A stretch of DNA of 64,000 nt from NCBI RefSeq assembly GCF_023806485.1, contig NZ_JAMSLR010000005.1, positions 1 to 64,000 on the forward strand, given 5' to 3'. This DNA comes from Thermalbibacter longus. GTDB taxonomy: Bacteria; Chloroflexota; Chloroflexia; Thermomicrobiales; Thermomicrobiaceae. Made by a program: the position numbers and the translations under genes. This document shows positions 1 through 8,148 of the stretch, piece by piece; the stretch's first letter is position 1; every line of letters begins with the position of its first letter. The notes under the pieces were generated by a model. That model was not told where the DNA came from. It saw only the letters and a list, made by a program, of their open reading frames with translations, and made no database searches.

Positions 1-1
1 G

Positions 2-451
2 GAGGTGCTGGAGCACGTGGCGCGGGCTGGCTTCGACCCGGACGCGCGAGAGCGGGCTGGTGGACGACTGGCGGGGCTCTCGTGGCGGGGCCGGGTGCTG
101 CGGGGAAGTGATCTCCTGTCACCTGCCGAGGCTCACTACTTGCGGCACGTCGTTGCCCAACGGGAATGGCCGCTAGGCACGACGCTGGACGACTACCTAG
201 CCAGCATTCCCCGGGTGATCCTCGATCCGCGTAGTGGGGTGCTCATCAGCCAGTACCAGGGCAAGGGCTGGCACCTCGCGGTCGTGCGTCGTTCCGAGGA
301 GTTCCGAGGTCCCGAAGGGTCCGATTGGATCCTGGTAGAATACCGGCTGGCGACCGGGCACTGGATGACGGCGTTTCAGCCCAGGACAGGGCTCACCTAT
401 TTCGACGATCCGAGACGGGGGGACAAGCGATGGGTTCGCCGGCCACGGTAA
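2..451 (+). CDS. Hypothetical protein, 5'-partial
   Basis: The frame is open from the first bases of the window, and the first possible GTG (5-7) overlaps a GGAGG, so the true start probably lies upstream. About 149 residues are visible. The C-terminal half is rich in aromatic and charged residues (DPRSGVLISQYQGKGWH, then a WILVEYRL segment), a compact alpha/beta pattern of the kind found in small toxin or effector domains, but no family motif can be named. The next gene starts inside its last 22 bases, so the two are translationally coupled. A toxin-immunity relationship is possible but is inference only. Confidence 0.5.
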   Translation, partial: EVLEHVARAGFDPDARERAGGRLAGLSWRGRVLRGSDLLSPAEAHYLRHVVAQREWPLGTTLDDYLASIPRVILDPRSGVLISQYQGKGWHLAVVRRSEEFRGPEGSDWILVEYRLATGHWMTAFQPRTGLTYFDDPRRGDKRWVRRPR

Positions 452-741
452 GGGATCCGATCGACCTTGCCTTGTGGGGAATTACCGCTGAGGTGGAGTT
501 CCTCCCTAAGCTCGCGGAATTCTGGACACACAACCCACGGGAGGCGGATCAGAGTTCCTTCCCGTACGAGTGGTACGACCTGATGGGTCAGCTTGAGACA
601 CTCGACCGCGCCTACCGAGCCGGTAGGATGACGCCGGAGCAGGCCGAGCGGTACCGCGAGCTACTGCGCAAGCTCGAAGAGGCCCTGCCCATTATCGAGC
701 GGCTGGGCTTGACGAGCCCGCCGGTGTCGCTCCAGCCGTAG
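430..741 (+). CDS. Hypothetical small acidic helical protein
   Basis: A 103-residue protein starting at the ATG that overlaps the end of the preceding gene; the frame is open further upstream, but this start gives the tightest coupling. It is mostly alpha-helical, with a charged C-terminal helix (residues about 60-90, rich in Glu, Arg and Leu) and no membrane segment or signal peptide. I do not recognise the family. Its size, acidity and overlap with the preceding gene resemble immunity or antitoxin partners, but nothing in the sequence proves this. Confidence 0.5.
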   Translation: MGSPATVRDPIDLALWGITAEVEFLPKLAEFWTHNPREADQSSFPYEWYDLMGQLETLDRAYRAGRMTPEQAERYRELLRKLEEALPIIERLGLTSPPVSLQP

Positions 742-1051
742 GCTGCCCCTCGACGTACCTGCTCACCTCGCGTTGCCCCTTCCTACTGGCAAGACCTTCG
801 CCGTCGAGCGGATCCTTCCGCGTTTTACCTCGATACCGCCGCTGATTCGGACGACGGTGTTGTTCGGCCATCGGCGTTTCGGCGCCAGCCGGACACCTGT
901 CCAGCGCTCGTGCTCCCCGGAGTGCCGGGCTTGTCGGCAGGGAGGGCTCGTGCTACTGGACGATCACTCGCCCAAGCAGTGCCCTCCTTGCCGAAACCGC
1001 GCGAGCGAGGCAAGATCCTCGAGCAGGACGTCAGCAGGGGAGGGTTACGCA
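742..1051. other. Gene-free stretch with one imperfect hairpin
   Basis: This 310-base gap separates the first gene pair from the methyltransferase gene. An open frame runs through it in phase with the methyltransferase, but its translation is low-complexity Arg/Pro/Ser with no conservation-like pattern. The only visible structure is an inverted repeat, CGGCAGGGAGGGC (935-947) with GCCCTCCTTGCCG (981-993), one mismatch in 13, enclosing a 33-base loop. It ends 58 bases before the methyltransferase start and could be a terminator for the upstream genes or a leader structure. No riboswitch class was recognised. Confidence 0.35.
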
Positions 1052-1648
1052 ATGGTTCCAGAGCACGCGCTCGCCGATGATCGGGCTCGGCCGGTACTCG
1101 AGCGGCTGCACGCTCTCGATCAGGCCCAGCGAGAGGCCGGGCTCCCGACTGAGCAGCGGATCCGCAGCGTCACGCCACCGACCGGGGCATTTCTCTATGC
1201 CACTGTCCTGGCACTGCGGCCGTCCCGGATCTTCGAGATGGGATCGTCCGTCGGCTACTCGACGATCTGGCTGGCGCTGGCCGCCCGCGCATACGGCGGG
1301 CGGGTGATCGGCAGCGAGTTGCTGCCCGAGCGCGCTGAGGCGGCGAACCAGCATCTCCGCGAGGCGGGACTCGATGCGGTGGCCGAGGTCCGTACCGGCG
1401 ACGCGGCCGAGATCGCCGGTGAGCTGGATAGTCTCGGACTCGTCTTCATCGACGCGGAGAAGGACGACTATACGCGTCTCTTCGAGGCAGTGATCGACCA
1501 CGTCCTGCCCGGTGGACTGATCCTGACCGACAACGTGGTCTCGCACGACTGCACTGCCTATCTCTCGTTCCTGCGGCAGCGGAGCGACGTGACCACCGTC
1601 ACGCTCTCCTACGAGCGCGGGATCGAATGGACAGTCAAGGGGTGGTGA
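1052..1648 (+). CDS. SAM-dependent O-methyltransferase (catechol/caffeoyl-CoA type)
   Basis: A 198-residue class I methyltransferase of the O-methyltransferase family 3 type, predicted to move a methyl group from S-adenosylmethionine to a hydroxyl of a small, often catecholic, substrate with divalent metal help. The SAM-binding loop FEMGSSVGYSTIW lies near residues 60-72, the metal-binding segment FIDAEKDDY near residue 132, and LILTDNV follows as the usual metal-ligand strand. The length is slightly below the family norm of about 210-220. The ATG at 1052 is chosen because AGGGGAGGG lies just upstream; the longer frame back to 773 has no supporting signal. The substrate cannot be read from sequence. 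Confidence 0.85.
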   Translation: MVPEHALADDRARPVLERLHALDQAQREAGLPTEQRIRSVTPPTGAFLYATVLALRPSRIFEMGSSVGYSTIWLALAARAYGGRVIGSELLPERAEAANQHLREAGLDAVAEVRTGDAAEIAGELDSLGLVFIDAEKDDYTRLFEAVIDHVLPGGLILTDNVVSHDCTAYLSFLRQRSDVTTVTLSYERGIEWTVKGW

Positions 1649-1674
1649 GCACTGCCGGGTAGGGGAGCGCTGCG

Positions 1675-2835
1675 GTGCGTGGGGCATCCTACGATGTCGC
1701 TATCGTCGGCCTGGGCATTATGGGCAGCGCGGCGGCCTGGCACCTCAGCCGGCGCGGCTACCGCGTCCTCGGGCTGGACGCCTACCACCGGGGTCACGAC
1801 CGCGGGTCGTCCCACGGGCGCACCCGGATCATCCGCCAGGCCTACTACGAGTCGCCCGACTATGTGCCGCTGGTCCGGCGCTCCTACGATCTCTGGCATG
1901 CCCTGGAGCAGGAGAGCGGCAAAGCCCTGCTGACTGTCACCGGCGGGATCTACCTCGGCCGGCCGGAGGCGGAGCTCGTGGCAGGCGCGCTGGCCAGCGC
2001 CCGACGACACGGAATCCCGCACGAGGAACTGGACGCCACCCAGGTCCGGCAGCGCTTCCCAGCCTTCCGTATCCCGGACGACTTCGTTGGCCTCTACGAG
2101 CCGGGCGCTGGCCTGCTCGACGCGGAAGCCTGCCTGGCCGCCCTGCTCGATATCGCGGCCGCCCGCGGGGCCGAGCTGCGCCACCGGGAGCCGGTACGGC
2201 GCTGGCGGGTCGACGGGGATGGGGTAGTGCTCGAGACCGATCGGGAACGCTACCGTGCCAACCGGCTGGTATTGGCGGCCGGCTCCTGGATCGGCCAGCT
2301 CCTCGCTGACCTGCGGCTCCCGCTGGAGATCTGGCGCATCCTGCACGTCCACTTCGAGCCGGAGCGCGACGACCTGTTCGTGGCTGGCCGCTATCCCTTC
2401 GCGCTCTGGGAGATCCCGGAAGGGATCTACAGCGCCTTCCCCGCGCTCCCTGGGCAGGGGGTGAAGTTCGGCCGGCACGACACCGGCGAGGTCTGCACGC
2501 CGGAGACCGCCCGCCGCGAGGTCAGGCCCGAGGAGGTCGAGTCGCTGCGGGCCATGCTCAACCGCTTCCTGCCGGGAGCCGGGGGGCGAGTGCTCTGGAC
2601 GTTGACCTGCCTCTACACGATGACGCCTGACCACCACTTCGTCATCGACCGCCACCCGCGGTACCCGCACGTCGTCCACGCCAGCGCCTGCTCTGGCCAC
2701 GGCTTCAAGATCGCCACTGTCGTCGGCGAGATCCTAGCTGACCTCGCGACGGAGGGCACGACCCCGCACCGGATCGAGTTCCTCTCGGCTGCACGCTTTT
2801 GGCCGGACGAAGCGGGCGAGGGGTCACGACCGTAG
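1675..2835 (+). CDS. solA: FAD-dependent N-methyl amino acid oxidase (monomeric sarcosine oxidase / N-methyltryptophan oxidase)
   Basis: A 386-residue flavoprotein that oxidatively demethylates N-methyl amino acids such as sarcosine or N-methyltryptophan, giving the amino acid, formaldehyde and H2O2. The N-terminal Rossmann motif VGLGIMGSAAAWHL binds FAD. The Cys in TCLYTMTPDHHFVID (about residue 312) matches the cysteine that carries covalent FAD in monomeric sarcosine oxidases, and SGHGFKIATVVGE matches the conserved C-terminal FAD-contact block. Translation starts at GTG 1675 behind AGGGGAG. Its 3' end overlaps the convergent thioredoxin gene by 12 bases. The choice between sarcosine and N-methyltryptophan as substrate is open. 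Confidence 0.85.
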   Translation: MRGASYDVAIVGLGIMGSAAAWHLSRRGYRVLGLDAYHRGHDRGSSHGRTRIIRQAYYESPDYVPLVRRSYDLWHALEQESGKALLTVTGGIYLGRPEAELVAGALASARRHGIPHEELDATQVRQRFPAFRIPDDFVGLYEPGAGLLDAEACLAALLDIAAARGAELRHREPVRRWRVDGDGVVLETDRERYRANRLVLAAGSWIGQLLADLRLPLEIWRILHVHFEPERDDLFVAGRYPFALWEIPEGIYSAFPALPGQGVKFGRHDTGEVCTPETARREVRPEEVESLRAMLNRFLPGAGGRVLWTLTCLYTMTPDHHFVIDRHPRYPHVVHASACSGHGFKIATVVGEILADLATEGTTPHRIEFLSAARFWPDEAGEGSRP

Positions 2836-3423
2836 GCCGAGCCGCTGCAGCTCCTGCTCCAGCTCCTGGCGACTGAGCGGTCCCAGCCAGGACTTGACGA
2901 TCTTTCCCTCACGGTCGATCAAGTAGCTCTGGGGGATACCGAAGACGCTCCAGCGCTGGCTGACCGCGCCGTCCTGGTCGAGGGCGAAGATCCAGGTGAG
3001 CTGGTACTCATCGACGAAGGAACGCACCTCCGGCTCCGGTTCGAGCTGGTTCACGCCGATAGCGACGAAGCCGGCGTTGCGGTAGGCACGATAGACGTGC
3101 TCGATCTCTGGCATCTCAGCCCGGCATGGGCCACACCAGGTCGCCCAGAAGTTGACCAGCACCACCTGGCCGCGGTAGTCGGAGAGCCGGACCTCCCCGC
3201 CGCCGAGCCCTGGCAGGGTGAAGTCCGGTGCTGGCACTCCCGTTCCGATCGCCTGGCCCGCCGGCTCAGGCAGGCTGGTCTCGCCCCGGTCGAGATACCA
3301 GCGGAGCAGGTAGAGGCCGCTGACCAGCGTCGCGGCCAGGGCCGCGTTGAGCAGCAGGATCAGCCCGATCGGGCGGTGCCGCCCGGCTGGCCGGGTGGTG
3401 GACTGCTCGTGCTCGGCATGCAT
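2824..3423 (-). CDS. TlpA/ResA-like membrane-anchored thiol-disulfide oxidoreductase
   Basis: A 199-residue protein with a basic cytoplasmic start, one membrane helix (about residues 19-40) and an extracytoplasmic thioredoxin fold. The redox motif WCGPC is at residues 96-100 inside VLVNFWATWCGPC, and the cis-proline region appears as FGIPQSYLID. The family reduces or isomerises disulfides outside the membrane, for example during cytochrome c maturation (ResA, CcmG) or as a peroxiredoxin-like TlpA. No cytochrome biogenesis gene lies nearby, so the client is unknown. The end overlaps the convergent oxidase gene by 12 bases. Confidence 0.85.
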   Translation of the reverse strand: MHAEHEQSTTRPAGRHRPIGLILLLNAALAATLVSGLYLLRWYLDRGETSLPEPAGQAIGTGVPAPDFTLPGLGGGEVRLSDYRGQVVLVNFWATWCGPCRAEMPEIEHVYRAYRNAGFVAIGVNQLEPEPEVRSFVDEYQLTWIFALDQDGAVSQRWSVFGIPQSYLIDREGKIVKSWLGPLSRQELEQELQRLGLRS

Positions 3424-3543
3424 GTTGGCGCGCTCCCCTGCTGGGCGGCGCTCGGCGCTCCGTGCCTATGCCCACACGAGCAAGCCGGAGCGTTCGCCGC
3501 TGTAATGATGCCTGAGCGCGCGCCGGCGGGGCAGGGCTGCCGC

Positions 3544-4029
3544 TTATCCCCACGCGAGCTCCTGGAACGCGCGGTCGTAGTAGATGAGCGGGTCGTCGCT
3601 GGGACCGAGCTCGAGCGAGGCGACCTCGCCGACGAAGATCGTGTGGTCGCCGCCCTCGTAAGCAGCCCAGGGACGACACTCGATCCAGGCCAGGCAGCCC
3701 TCGATCAGGGGCGGGCCGAGCGCGCCGATACGGTGGGGCACTCTGCTGAAGGTGGGATCGGCCAGCGGTGCCCGGCCGGAGAACTGCTCGGCCAGGAACT
3801 CCTGGTCGCGAGACAAGAAATTGATGACCCAGGCTGGCGCCTCGGCGATCAGCCGGTGACTCTGGATCGAGCGGTCGATACAGATCAGCACCAGCGGGGG
3901 CTCGAGCGAGACAGAGCAGAACGCGGTGACGGTCACGCCGTGGTAGCCGCGCTCGCCGGCCGTGGTGACGATCGTTACGCCGCTGGCGAAACGCGCCATC
4001 ACGTCGCGGAATAGCTCTGGACTGACCAC
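3544..4029 (-). CDS. Flavin reductase-like protein (HpaC/FMN-binding split-barrel family)
   Basis: A 161-residue protein of the flavin reductase-like domain family, which either supplies reduced FMN/FAD to a monooxygenase partner or acts as a stand-alone flavoprotein. Family hallmarks are FASGVTIVTT at the N-terminus, GVTVTAFCSVSLEPPLVLICID in the flavin-contact region, and the late GDHTIFVGEVASLE strand. GTG start behind GAGGGGA. No oxygenase component lies adjacent; the nearest neighbours are the thioredoxin-like gene (same strand, 120 bases downstream) and the broken ureohydrolase on the other strand. Confidence 0.8.
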   Translation of the reverse strand: MVSPELFRDVMARFASGVTIVTTAGERGYHGVTVTAFCSVSLEPPLVLICIDRSIQSHRLIAEAPAWVINFLSRDQEFLAEQFSGRAPLADPTFSRVPHRIGALGPPLIEGCLAWIECRPWAAYEGGDHTIFVGEVASLELGPSDDPLIYYDRAFQELAWG

Positions 4030-4193
4030 GCTCGTCCCCTCTTCGATGCGGCTCCCGATCGGCTCCTCCGGAGGAGAGTATGGACGAGAGCCGTCAGGCG
4101 AGCCAGGGCGAGGAGTTGTCCTCGATCGCGCTGGCCCCAGGTGGGCGTGGCTCGCGCTGTGGCACTCCCGACGATTTTGATCTCATAAAACCG

Positions 4194-4222
4194 TTGACGC
4201 GCTGCCCATGGCTGCCGACAAT
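4194..4222 (+). promoter_or_regulatory. Predicted sigma-70-type promoter for the ureohydrolase locus
   Basis: TTGACG (4194-4199), a 17-base spacer and GACAAT (4217-4222) lie about 57 bases before the ATG of the ureohydrolase remnant. The -35 element matches the consensus at five of six positions, the -10 at four. Confidence 0.45.
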
Positions 4223-4278
4223 AGCGCTAGCGTTTCACTGTGTGAGCGGTGCTCGCTGGCCCCGATCAGGGGAGTTCG

Positions 4279-5245
4279 ATGACCTCGCTCATCCAACCAG
4301 TCCCGCCTGGAATGCCGTCGTTTCTCGATATGCCGCGGCTCGAGCGGCTCGACCAGCTCGAGGCCGATGTCGCTCTCCTCGCCATACCCTACGGCGTGCC
4401 GTACGACATGGAGGGTTCCCGCTTCCCCTCAGCTCCCGCGCCCTGGGCCATCCGCGAGCAGTCGCTCTGGTTCCGCCGGTACGTGCGCCACTAGGACGTC
4501 GACTTCGGCGGTGATCTCTTCGCCGGGCGCGAAGTACGGATCGTCGACTGTGGCGAGGTGTCGATGGAGCCCGGTCAGTATCAGGAGAACATGCGTCGCG
4601 CGACCGAGGTGGTGCGGGCGATCCTCCGGCACGGCGCGATACCGATCATCCTCGGTGGGGATCATTCGGTACCGATCCCGGTGCTCCGGGCCTATGAGGC
4701 CTTCGGCCCGATCTTCGTTGTCCAGATCGATGCTCATCTCGACTGGCGCGACGAGGTAAACGGGGTGCGCGAAGGCCTGAGCAGCCCGATGCGGCGTGCC
4801 TCGGAGATGCCCTGGGTTTCCGGCATGGCTCAGATCGGCCTGCGTGGAGTGGGCAGTGGCCGGCAGCAGGAGTTCGACGATGCACGCGCCTACGGGAGCA
4901 TTCTGGTCACGGCCCGCGAGGTGCACGAGCACGGCGCCACGGCCGCGCTGCAGCGGATCCCGGCGGCCGAGCGCTACTACCGTAACCTTCGACGCTGACG
5001 GGCTCGACCCTGCGATCGCTCCCGGCGTCAATGCCCCGACCCCCGGCGGGCTGACCTACTACCAGGCGTTCGACCTGCTGAGAGGGTTAGCTGAGCGGGG
5101 CCGGATCGTGGGCTTCGACTTCGCCGAGGTCGCACCGGCTCGCGACCCGGCCGGGATCACGAGCCTGCATGCCGCCCGGCTGATCCTCAACCTGATCGGC
5201 GCGCTGGCGCATACCGGGCAGATCGGTCATGATCGGGCGGGATGA
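4279..5245 (+). pseudogene. Arginase/agmatinase-family ureohydrolase, interrupted by a nonsense codon and a frameshift
   Basis: Conceptually a 321-residue Mn2+-dependent ureohydrolase (agmatinase, guanidinobutyrase or related). The metal-binding motifs are intact: GGDHS, DAHLDWRD and FDADGLDPAIAPG, followed by PGGLTYYQ and FDFAEVAPARD. Two lesions break the frame. An in-frame TAG at 4492-4494 replaces what is normally an aromatic codon in RHxDVDFGGDLF. One extra C at 4981, after TACTAC, shifts the frame exactly before VTFDADGLDP; removing it restores the match. The start at ATG 4279 follows AGGGGAG. Because everything else is well kept, inactivation is recent or reflects sequencing error. Confidence 0.85.
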
Positions 5246-5413
5246 ACGTGGGGCGTGGAGGTGAAGAGCGCATCGCAGGTCCAGCACATGGTAGAGAGAC
5301 AGTCTCCGATCGCTGCTCGCCGCGGTCGAGCCGGGCGTCTGCCTGCCGATCATGACCGGGTGAGCACGCTGGGTCCCACGTGTATCGGTCCATTCCAACA
5401 TTGGGAGGTACGC

Positions 5414-5776
5414 ATGCGTCATCGTGAGGGCCTGAGGCCGATCGAGCCGGCGACGCCCGTCATGTCGGGAAAGGTCTTCATCATCGGGACGGCCTTCCTG
5501 GTGACCGGTGCCACCTGGGCGCTGATGAGCTACTACCAGCTTGCGGGAGGGAGCCGGCCGATCGGAACGATCGATGTCCTGCTCGTGGTGATTCACCTCT
5601 TTGCCGGCCTGCTGGTCTACCGCCGGGTGCCGTACGCAATCCCGCTGGGCTTGGTGGTGGTCTTCCTCGGGCTAGCCGCTGCGCTCCTGAACGACTACCT
5701 ATTGCTTCTGGTTCCCGATGGTCTGACTGGCCTGCTCCTGATCCTCGGGCGTCACGCGGTGAGGCGCGCTGGGTAG
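5414..5776 (+). CDS. Small integral membrane protein of unknown function
   Basis: A 120-residue protein with four likely membrane helices: a first at about residues 18-42 (VFIIGTAFLVTGATWALMSY), then hydrophobic stretches near 55-70, 75-95 and 97-115. The start at ATG 5414 follows GGGAGGT at a good distance; an upstream in-frame extension lacks a ribosome site. No motif for a known transporter or enzyme is visible. It stands alone between the ureohydrolase remnant and the Lrp regulator. Confidence 0.6.
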   Translation: MRHREGLRPIEPATPVMSGKVFIIGTAFLVTGATWALMSYYQLAGGSRPIGTIDVLLVVIHLFAGLLVYRRVPYAIPLGLVVVFLGLAAALLNDYLLLLVPDGLTGLLLILGRHAVRRAG

Positions 5777-5992
5777 GCACGGCAGGTCTGTCGAAGAGAT
5801 GGAGTGCGGGAAAGGAGCTAGTTCACGTCGAGAATCTGCTAGAATCGGGCCGTTCGCATGGCAATGCGGGTGCCATTCCGGCAAACGCCGGCGATAATGC
5901 GTACGGAGCGCGGACAATGATTGGTCCGGGGCTGGTACAATGCCGTGCTTCGGGTGGTCAGAGGCGACCGTAGTGGTAGGAGCGATGGGGCT

Positions 5993-6580
5993 ATGGGCCG
6001 ACCGATCGACGAACTGGACCTAGCGATCATACGCCTGCTGCAGCAGGATAGCCGCATGCCGAGCGCGGAGATCGCCCGGCAGCTCGGGGTCGCTGAGCGG
6101 ACGGTGCGGGCCCGCATCAACCGCCTCGTTCAGGACGACGTGATCCGCCTCGTTGCTGTTCTCAACCCAGCGGCACTCGGCTACGAGGTCGTCGCTGACA
6201 TCTTTCTCGAGGTCGAGCCGACCCGGCTCGAAGAGGTCGCCGCTCGCCTGGTGGAGATGCAAGAGGTGAGTTACGTCGGGCTGACGACCGGAGAGCGTGA
6301 TATCAGCGTCCAGGTGTTCGTCCCGTCGATCGATGCGCTCTACCGGTTCATCACCGAGCGGCTGAGCACGATCCCCGGCGTCCTCGGCACCACGACCTAC
6401 ATCGTGCCGCGGGTGCTCAAGTGGCTGCACAACTGGTCACTCCCCGACGATCTCTTCCGAGAGGAGGCCCCACGACCGGCTAGGCGGCGGCGCGCTCCCG
6501 AGCGGTCGGGGGGTGGCAGTCAGCCGAATGGGAAGGGGCGGCGGAGCAGGCGAACGATGGAAGTGGGGGCCGAATCATGA
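5993..6580 (+). CDS. Lrp/AsnC-family transcriptional regulator
   Basis: A 195-residue regulator with an N-terminal winged helix-turn-helix (IDELDLAIIRLLQQDSR then AEIARQLGVAERTVRARI, residues about 4-45) and an AsnC-type ligand-binding beta-alpha-beta domain (residues about 60-150, ending TTTYIVPRVLKW). An Arg/Lys-rich tail of about 40 residues (PARRRRAPERSGGG onward) is longer than usual and may be disordered. The ATG at 5993 is preferred over an upstream in-frame start because the domain begins immediately after it. Its stop overlaps the start of the aminotransferase gene by four bases (ATGA), so it probably controls that gene in response to an amino acid-like ligand. Confidence 0.85.
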   Translation: MGRPIDELDLAIIRLLQQDSRMPSAEIARQLGVAERTVRARINRLVQDDVIRLVAVLNPAALGYEVVADIFLEVEPTRLEEVAARLVEMQEVSYVGLTTGERDISVQVFVPSIDALYRFITERLSTIPGVLGTTTYIVPRVLKWLHNWSLPDDLFREEAPRPARRRRAPERSGGGSQPNGKGRRSRRTMEVGAES

Positions 6581-7878
6581 CGACCGTGACCCGTAGCAGC
6601 GCGCATCAGGCCTGGCTGGCGCGGGCCCGCTCGGCGCTCGGCGGCGCGGTCACCAGCTTCAAGCCACCTGACGAGCTGGCGATCGTGATCTCGCACGGCC
6701 TCGGAAGCCGGGTGTACGATGTCGATGGCCGCGAATACATCGACTACGTGATGGGTTCCGGCCCGCTGATCATCGGCCATGCGCACCCGGCCGTCGTCGA
6801 GGCGGTCTCCCGCCAGGCGGCGCTCGGGTCGACCTTCTACTGGTTGACCGTCCCAGCGATCGAGCTGGCGGAGAAGATCATCGAGGCCGCCCCCTGCGCC
6901 GAGCAGGTGAAGTTCGTCTCCTCTGGCTCGGAGGCGACCTTCCACGCGCTCCGGATCGCCCGCGCCTACACTGGCAAGCAGAAGATCCTCAAGTTCGAGG
7001 GTGGCTTTCACGGCGTCAACGACTACGCCATGATGAGCGCGATGGCCTCGGAGCCGACGCCGTATCCACAGCCGATCCCCGACTCCGACGGCATCCCGCC
7101 CCAAATCGCCGAGACGGTGCTGGTGTCCCGGTGGAACGACGTGGAGCTGACCCGGCGGCTCATCGAAGAGCACGCGCACGAGCTGGCAGCCGTGATCTGC
7201 GAGCCACTGCAGCGCGCGCTCGTCCCGGCACCGGGTTTTCTGCAGGAGCTGCGCCGGCTGACCGAGCAGCACGGTGTGCTCCTGATCTTCGACGAGATCG
7301 TCACCGGCTTCCGGCTGGCGTACGGCGGCGCCCAGGAGCGCTACGGAGTCGTGCCGGACCTGGCCACGTACGGGAAGGCAGTCAGCGGTGGGTATCCCCT
7401 GGCGGCCATCGCCGGCAAGGCGGAGATCATGGCGGTGACCGATCCCTCCCGCCGCGGCCGGGGCGAGCCGGTCGCCCACCTGAGCGGCACGCTCAACGGT
7501 AACCCCGTGGCCGCCGCTGCCGGCCTGGCTACGCTCGAGGTGCTGCGCCAGCCCGGCGTCTACGAGCAACTCTACCGCACCACCGAGTTGCTCAAGTCGG
7601 GCCTGCGGGAGCTCGCGGCCGAGCGCGGCATCGCGGTGCAGGTGCTGGGCGAGGGCCCGCTCTTCCAGGTGCTCTTCGGGGAGCAGGAGCCGAAGGATCA
7701 TCCCGGCGTGCTAGCGACCGACCGAACGCGGGCCCGTCGCTTCGGGCTGGCCTGCCTGGAGCGCGGGCTGTTCGTGAACCCCGGCGAGAAGTTCTACGTC
7801 TCGCTGGCACACTCGACCGAGGACGTGGAGCGCACGCTCGACGTCTTCGAAGCCGCGCTGGACTCCGTCCGCGACTGA
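6577..7878 (+). CDS. Class III PLP-dependent aminotransferase (HemL-like)
   Basis: A 433-residue pyridoxal-phosphate enzyme of the ornithine/GABA/HemL class. FVSSGSEATFHALRIARAYTG binds the phosphate, LLIFDEIVTGFR holds the PLP-pyridine Asp (about D239), and YGKAVSGGYPLAAIAG carries the Schiff-base lysine (about K267). The overall layout resembles glutamate-1-semialdehyde aminomutase, but a stand-alone operon with an Lrp regulator fits a catabolic or omega-amino acid transaminase better than haem synthesis. It overlaps the regulator stop by four bases. The 270 bases downstream (7879-8148) show no recognisable gene. Confidence 0.85.
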   Translation: MTTVTRSSAHQAWLARARSALGGAVTSFKPPDELAIVISHGLGSRVYDVDGREYIDYVMGSGPLIIGHAHPAVVEAVSRQAALGSTFYWLTVPAIELAEKIIEAAPCAEQVKFVSSGSEATFHALRIARAYTGKQKILKFEGGFHGVNDYAMMSAMASEPTPYPQPIPDSDGIPPQIAETVLVSRWNDVELTRRLIEEHAHELAAVICEPLQRALVPAPGFLQELRRLTEQHGVLLIFDEIVTGFRLAYGGAQERYGVVPDLATYGKAVSGGYPLAAIAGKAEIMAVTDPSRRGRGEPVAHLSGTLNGNPVAAAAGLATLEVLRQPGVYEQLYRTTELLKSGLRELAAERGIAVQVLGEGPLFQVLFGEQEPKDHPGVLATDRTRARRFGLACLERGLFVNPGEKFYVSLAHSTEDVERTLDVFEAALDSVRD

Positions 7879-8148
7879 GGCGCTGGAGCTTCCGGTTCCG
7901 GCCTGGTCGAGTCCGCCCACGTGATGCTGGCCCGCCTGACGCGCGGTTTGGCCTCTCGCCGTACGACCCGGCGTCTGCCGTGACGCCCTTGGCGCTCGAA
8001 CGAGCTGCTGCCGGACGTGCGGCCTTCCATGTTCTCGGACGAGGCGCGCTTCGACAGCATCGTGCCGCACCACCGATCTGCCTCTTGCGAGACTCCCTGT
8101 CGTGACTTATGCTCCGAGACTGCCAAGCGATAGAGCGAGGTGGAGGTC

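Noticed and set aside
773-1051. N-terminal extension of the O-methyltransferase with several cysteines
   Set aside because: The cysteines lie in low-complexity sequence, the hairpin at 935-993 overlaps it, and a good ribosome site precedes the shorter ATG.
4492-4494. TAG as a pyrrolysine codon in the ureohydrolase gene
   Set aside because: No pyrrolysine genes are seen, the position is not catalytic, and a second independent frameshift lies in the same gene.
7879-8148. Transposase remnant upstream of the RecQ-like gene
   Set aside because: Short frames contain no DDE or other transposase motif and there are no terminal inverted repeats.
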